From assembly GCA_050260215.1 (NCBI GenBank), contig JBLNBU010000270.1:1-14231 (forward strand): DNA of 14,231 bases, written 5' to 3'. The notes below the pieces were generated by a model, which did no database searches, was not told the DNA's origin, and saw only the letters and a list, made by a program, of their open reading frames with translations. The stretch comes from JBLNBU01 sp050260215 (GTDB lineage Bacteria; Pseudomonadota; Alphaproteobacteria; Rhodospirillales; Magnetospirillaceae). Of this stretch, positions 11,401 through 14,231 are shown piece by piece (the first letter of the stretch is position 1; each line of letters starts with the position of its first letter). Position numbers and translations under genes: made by a program.

Positions 11401-14231
11401 TATCGGTGGCGTCAAGCAGCAGGGCGCCGGTGTCCGACACCGTGCCCACCGCCGTCCACGCGCCGCCGCCCACGCTGTATTCCCAGGTGCCGTGGCTGTT
11501 GTCGACGCCGGTCACGGCAATGGCGTTGACCGCGGCGTTGTCGTAGGCCTGCTCGGTGATCGACCCGTTGACCAGGGTGCCGACCACGTCGCCGCTGGTG
11601 CTGGGCGACAGGGAGTTGACCTCGGTCAGCACCGGGGTCTTGGTGGTGTCGAGAATGGGGGCGTGGTTGACCGCCAGCACGTGCGCCTGGATGGTCTTGG
11701 TCAGGGTCGTCGACCCCATGGTGGCGTTGATGGTGAAGCTGTCGTTGGAGGCGACGCTTTCGGTGCCCTGGTAGGTCCAGGCGTCGCCGTTCAGCGTCAG
11801 CGTGCCGTGGCTGGGCCCGGTGGCGACGGAATAGGTCACGGCGTCGGCGGTGGCGTCGAAGGCCCGGATCAGGCCGCTGAAGCTCTGGCCGCGCTCGATG
11901 CTGAAATCGTCCTGGCCGACCCAGGTCTGGCTTGCCGCCGCCGTGCCGCCCGCCCCGGTAATCGAACTGTCGGCCAGGGTGGTGCCGCTGCCCTCGTCCA
12001 GGCGCCAGGACCCGACCAGGCCGGTCTCGGTGCCGGCGACCTCGTGGGTCATGTCGCGGGTGACGTCGGTGGTGGTGCGCGCCACGTTCCACAGCCGCAG
12101 GTCCGCCATGTCGCCGGCAAAGCCCGGATTGGTACCGTCGCCGCCCAGCTGCAGCGCCACCGTCCCCGCCCCCAGCTTGCCGGCACCGATGGTGCTGGTG
12201 GCCGCGGTCGAATCGACCATGGCGGTAAGCACGCTGCCATTGTAGATGCCGGCGATGTGGTGCCACGTGCCGTCGTTGATGGTGCCGGCGGTCACCGAAC
12301 TGGTGGTGCCGCCGCTGGACACGTCGAACACCAGATGGCCGGTGGCGTCCATGCGCAGATTGAAGCCGTCGCCGCCGCCGACCTTGGAGACGATGGCCTG
12401 GGCCCCGCTCGTGCTGGTACGCACCCAGGCCTCGACGGTGGCCGCCGCCGTGGGCGCCAGCCGGGCCTGGTGCGCCACCGAAGCCTGCTGCGTGCCGTCG
12501 AAGTGAAGCGCCGTCTGGGTGCCGACCCAGAAGTCGTTCTCGACCTTCAGGTTGTCGATGGAGTGGGTGTTGCCGAAGACGTCGTTGACCGCGCCGAAGC
12601 CGAACTTGAAGGTGCTGGGCAGGCTGCCGCCGACCGATACGTCGGTCAGCACCTGGGTCCAGGTCAGGCCGCCGTCCCAGCTCATCTTCATGGTCACCCG
12701 GCCGCTGGCGTCGGTGGCGACGTCGACCTTGCGCCAGCCGCCGTCGACGTTGCCGACATTGACCTCGCTGCCCACGGTGCCGTAGCCCGAGGTGCCGTTG
12801 CCCTGGCCCATCAGCCGGATGGTGTCGTTCCAGTCGTCGAAGCCCACGCCCAGATAGCCGCGGCTGGCGCCGGAAACGCCCTGGGCCAAGGTGGCGCCGA
12901 ACGGCCCTGTCACCGCCGGCACCGCGCCATAGCCCAGGGGGCGTTCGGTGCACAGCGTGCGGATGCCGCCGCTGGTAGGGTTGCCTACCGCACCGTCGAC
13001 CAGGATGAACGTAAGCCCCTCGGCCCCCAGGCCGCCGCCGGCGTAGTAGTCGAAGGTGGCGTGGACGCCAAGCGACGACGAGAAGGCGGTGTTGTAGAAG
13101 GCGCCGCCGCTGGACCAGGTGTTGCCGGCGTTGGTCAGCTTCAGCTCGCCGCCGGTGACCGAGGCCGCGCCGTTGAACACCCAGCCCGACGGCGTGGTGC
13201 CGAAGCTCTCGCTGAACGGCGTCAGCGACGGATTGATGAAGTCCGAGGTCAGCGACGCCGTCGAGGTGCTGTAGGCGGTCGAGCCCGAGGTCGAGACGTA
13301 GCTTCCCGCCGTCTTGCCGTCGGTCTGGTCCCACGCCCGCACCGTCAGTGCCGCCGAACCCGTCCAGTTGGCGCTGGTGGGCACGAACTTCAGGCTGTCG
13401 GCGGAGCCCAGCAGCAGGGCGTTGGTGTCCGACACCGCGCCCAGCTGGGTCCACGCCCCGCCGCCGATCTTGTAGTACCAGGTGCCGGGGCTGGAATCCT
13501 TGCCGACGATGGCAAGCGCCTCGACGGCGGCGTTGTCGTAGGGAACCTCGGTGATGCTGCCGTCCGAGACGATGTTGCCCACCGTGTCGCCGGTGATGCC
13601 TCCGCCGGTGGTGCCCTGCTTCACCGGCGTCAGCGCAAGGCTGGCGTCGACGAACACCGGCGCGTCGTTGACCGCACTGATGGTCACCCCGATGGTCTTG
13701 GTCACCGTCTGCGCCCCGCCGGTGCCGGTATTGCCCTGGTCGTCGACGGTCAGCGTGATGGTGTCGGTGCCGTTGAAGTTGGCCGCCCCCTGGTAGGACA
13801 GCGTCTTCAGCGCGTTGGCGATGTCGGTCTTGGTGCCGGTGAACGAGACGTCGGCGGTGCCGTTGCCCTTGCCCGATGCGAAGGTCAGGCCGGTCACCGT
13901 CCCCAGCGTCAGCGTGCCGTTGGGCGCGGCCAGCGAGGCCTTCATGACCGCGCCACCGTCGTCGGGATCGACGATGGAGATGGTGTTGGCCAGGCTGAGC
14001 GCGGTGTCTTCGGCCACCGTCTGGGCGCCGGGCACGGTCGCGGTCGGGGCGTCGTTGACCGAGGTGATGGTGATGGTGCCGGCCAGGCTGGCGGTCTGGT
14101 GCCCGGCGGCGCCGCTGGTGCCGAAGTTGCCGCCGTCGTCCAGCGTCACCGTCAGCGCCCGGGTGTTGACGGTGTCGTGGATGGTGGGGTCGTCGCTGGT
14201 GCTGGAAAAGCGCAGGTGCTCGATCAGCGCC
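8435..14231 (-). CDS. Giant modular surface/secreted protein with lectin-like, LamG and cadherin-like domains (N-terminus off window)
   Basis: The frame is open from the right edge to the TGA at 8437-8435, giving at least 1931 residues. The GTG at 14149 lies inside an Ig/cadherin-like repeat and is not the start. Numbering from 14149: cadherin-like repeat with VNDAP borders (~31-164); module A1 (165-310); lectin-like jelly roll 1 (311-540); LamG 1 (541-735); cadherin-like linker (~747-833); module A2 (834-970); lectin-like 2 (971-1232); DUF11-like beta domain (1233-1354); lectin-like 3 (1355-1600); LamG 2 (1601-1800); final cadherin-like domain (1815-1904). LamG and legume-lectin-like folds commonly bind glycans, so a carbohydrate-binding adhesin is likely but inferred. 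It leads the operon, making it the probable substrate of the downstream type I channel. No GGxGxD repeats are visible. It has only two cysteines (400, 1679) and is rich in Thr, Gly, Ser, Ala and Asp. Confidence 0.85.
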   Translation of the reverse strand, partial: ALIEHLRFSSTSDDPTIHDTVNTRALTVTLDDGGNFGTSGAAGHQTASLAGTITITSVNDAPTATVPGAQTVAEDTALSLANTISIVDPDDGGAVMKASLAAPNGTLTLGTVTGLTFASGKGNGTADVSFTGTKTDIANALKTLSYQGAANFNGTDTITLTVDDQGNTGTGGAQTVTKTIGVTISAVNDAPVFVDASLALTPVKQGTTGGGITGDTVGNIVSDGSITEVPYDNAAVEALAIVGKDSSPGTWYYKIGGGAWTQLGAVSDTNALLLGSADSLKFVPTSANWTGSAALTVRAWDQTDGKTAGSYVSTSGSTAYSTSTASLTSDFINPSLTPFSESFGTTPSGWVFNGAASVTGGELKLTNAGNTWSSGGAFYNTAFSSSLGVHATFDYYAGGGLGAEGLTFILVDGAVGNPTSGGIRTLCTERPLGYGAVPAVTGPFGATLAQGVSGASRGYLGVGFDDWNDTIRLMGQGNGTSGYGTVGSEVNVGNVDGGWRKVDVATDASGRVTMKMSWDGGLTWTQVLTDVSVGGSLPSTFKFGFGAVNDVFGNTHSIDNLKVENDFWVGTQTALHFDGTQQASVAHQARLAPTAAATVEAWVRTSTSGAQAIVSKVGGGDGFNLRMDATGHLVFDVSSGGTTSSVTAGTINDGTWHHIAGIYNGSVLTAMVDSTAATSTIGAGKLGAGTVALQLGGDGTNPGFAGDMADLRLWNVARTTTDVTRDMTHEVAGTETGLVGSWRLDEGSGTTLADSSITGAGGTAAASQTWVGQDDFSIERGQSFSGLIRAFDATADAVTYSVATGPSHGTLTLNGDAWTYQGTESVASNDSFTINATMGSTTLTKTIQAHVLAVNHAPILDTTKTPVLTEVNSLSPSTSGDVVGTLVNGSITEQAYDNAAVNAIAVTGVDNSHGTWEYSVGGGAWTAVGTVSDTGALLLDATDKLRFTPNGGWYGESLLTFRAWDKTDGNAAGAKVTTVGSTAFSTASDTMQASSTWHATEAFAATPATWTLGGSGSIGVTGGNLVLTSAVNGQTGFAFLNTPVSTANGIHATFKYYAGGGTGADSTVLALIDGTATTPTSINGGAAGGYTYAGTTPGLPKAYMGIAFDEFGNFGTSDWGGSNLSGGAASGWSGAYSMAPLADSVVMRGSATVTNSNNANAEYDYIAKSVVETAAWGGIDGGWRNVDFTLTPDEHVTLRMSWDGGVTWRTIYDNFDFGAANRANSAGYSLPSTLKLGFTSSTGADNDAHYVDDVVITDSNLSVKLAAAADGDVTTLTATVRDLGPVGDHAAKFVYSAPTGFTVTGWKYTTTSGKTGSGSGNISQVVDLSAGDVATFTITGQVASGYRASTLTHTAAVTPTIAEVDAADNTATLAVAPQITSYSDTFSSTPANWTFTGPAAVSGGVIQLNGAGVINSQGGAFFDTALSTAHGLHIAFDVTQTTTGSPNDGVGLLFYDGSTTTHTLGAGGGDMGYMPFKASNVPGLSSAFLGIAFDVWGGFATSGAQGTFTPPTGLGTVQPNHIGLRGGGNGYQGYDYLTSWDAAGIGGLLGTRRVDLTIDDSAGHHYLTLKVSTDQGSTWSTVFNKYDLDAANIGYSIPGTLKFAFSGQTGNSGDLHNIDNLTVEQGFAVGRQNALHLDGAHSATVTNVAALHPTDKVTVEAWLKIGSAVAYGTVFDAFDYAGNGAPQNGYKLMTDSTGTHAWLDVCSGGVNNTVVGTTNIADGKWHNIAASYDGSTMRLYVDGTLDGTTSVSNGLGAGSNSPLIGTDSYYPSRTFNGDIADLNVWHEARTATQVQQDMSHQVSGNETNLVAAFRLDEASGTTLVDATGRTGATATAGTTRTSLDDVSVLHGQAYKGMVLGFDAGSADTLTYALHDDGVHANGGAQYGTVAFDVGKNTYTYTAGATAHDDSFTVDVSDGHTTISHTITVHVT
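8438..11650 (-). repeat. Composite protein repeat unit 2: module A2 - lectin-like 2 - DUF11-like - lectin-like 3 - LamG 2 - cadherin-like end
   Basis: Second copy of the block. Module A2 (11650-11240) has GSITEQAYDNAAVNAIAVTG, GTWEYSVGGGAWTAVGTVSD and RAWDKTDGNAAG, matching A1 closely. Lectin-like 2 (11239-10454) shares MSWDGGVTW with lectin-like 1. Then comes an inserted DUF11-like domain (10453-10088) and lectin-like 3 (10087-9350; QGGAFFDTALS, LHNIDNLTV). LamG 2 (9349-8750) runs from RQNALHLDG to FRLDEASGTTLVDAT. The end domain (8707-8438) matches the linker of unit 1 and stops at HTITVHVT. Compared with unit 1, one lectin plus the DUF11-like domain is extra. Confidence 0.72.
11651..13657 (-). 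repeat. Composite protein repeat unit 1: module A1 - lectin-like 1 - LamG 1 - cadherin-like linker
   Basis: First copy of a duplicated block in the giant gene. Module A1 (13657-13220) carries GSITEVPYDNAAVEALAIVG, then GTWYYKIGGGAWTQLGAVSD and RAWDQTDGKTAG. Lectin-like 1 (13219-12530) has SSGGAFYNT, LTFILVDG, MSWDGGLTW and a closing SIDNLKVEN. LamG 1 (12529-11945) runs from TQTALHFDG to WRLDEGSGTTLADSS and includes ATVEAWV and GTWHHIAG. The linker (11911-11651) ends in VNHAP. Domain borders are judged by eye. Confidence 0.75.

Noticed and set aside
14147..14149. GTG at 14149 as start of the giant gene
   Set aside because: Twenty-seven further in-frame codons upstream read as the earlier part of a cadherin-like repeat and continue to the window edge; there is no signal or RBS context.
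8435..14231. RTX calcium-binding nonapeptides in the giant protein
   Set aside because: Glycine-rich runs such as GGGDGF and GGDGTNPG occur singly and do not form tandem GGxGxDxxx arrays.

Overview
The window is a very GC-rich bacterial segment that looks like an alphaproteobacterium, possibly of the Rhodospirillales/Magnetospirillum kind. That placement is inferred from base composition and protein style, not from a marker gene. No RNA genes, insertion sequences, CRISPR arrays or gene-free stretches over 300 bases were seen.

Layout. Positions 1-1062 (+) hold the 3' end of a proline-rich protein gene that enters from the left edge and ends at a strong intrinsic terminator (1082-1110). Everything from 1128 to the right edge lies on the minus strand and reads as one tightly packed operon, transcribed right to left. 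In transcription order it contains: (1) a giant, repeat-built, lectin/LamG/cadherin-like secreted protein whose N-terminus is off the window (8435-14231); (2) a ~998-residue membrane protein that fuses a periplasmic Venus-flytrap domain to a C-terminal MscS channel (5425-8421); (3) a type I secretion ABC transporter (3742-5394); (4) an HlyD-type membrane fusion protein (2420-3745); (5) a TolC-type outer membrane protein (1128-2423). The gaps are 13 nt and 30 nt, followed by two ATGA stop/start overlaps. The operon promoter must lie beyond position 14231.

Working model. Genes 3-5 form a complete type I secretion channel, and the giant protein is the obvious substrate, probably a surface adhesin. 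The unusual member is gene 2. Between its flytrap and its MscS pore is a ~230-residue segment that resembles the extracellular beta-sandwich of pentameric ligand-gated ion channels (Cys-loop/pro-loop family), including a pre-M1-like ending. If correct, this is a chimeric ligand-gated channel: a flytrap sensor plus a pLGIC-type coupling domain driving an MscS pore, inside an adhesin secretion operon. This is the best candidate for an undescribed system here. The ABC transporter also lacks a canonical LSGGQ signature, and the giant protein shows no RTX nonapeptides in its visible 1931 residues.
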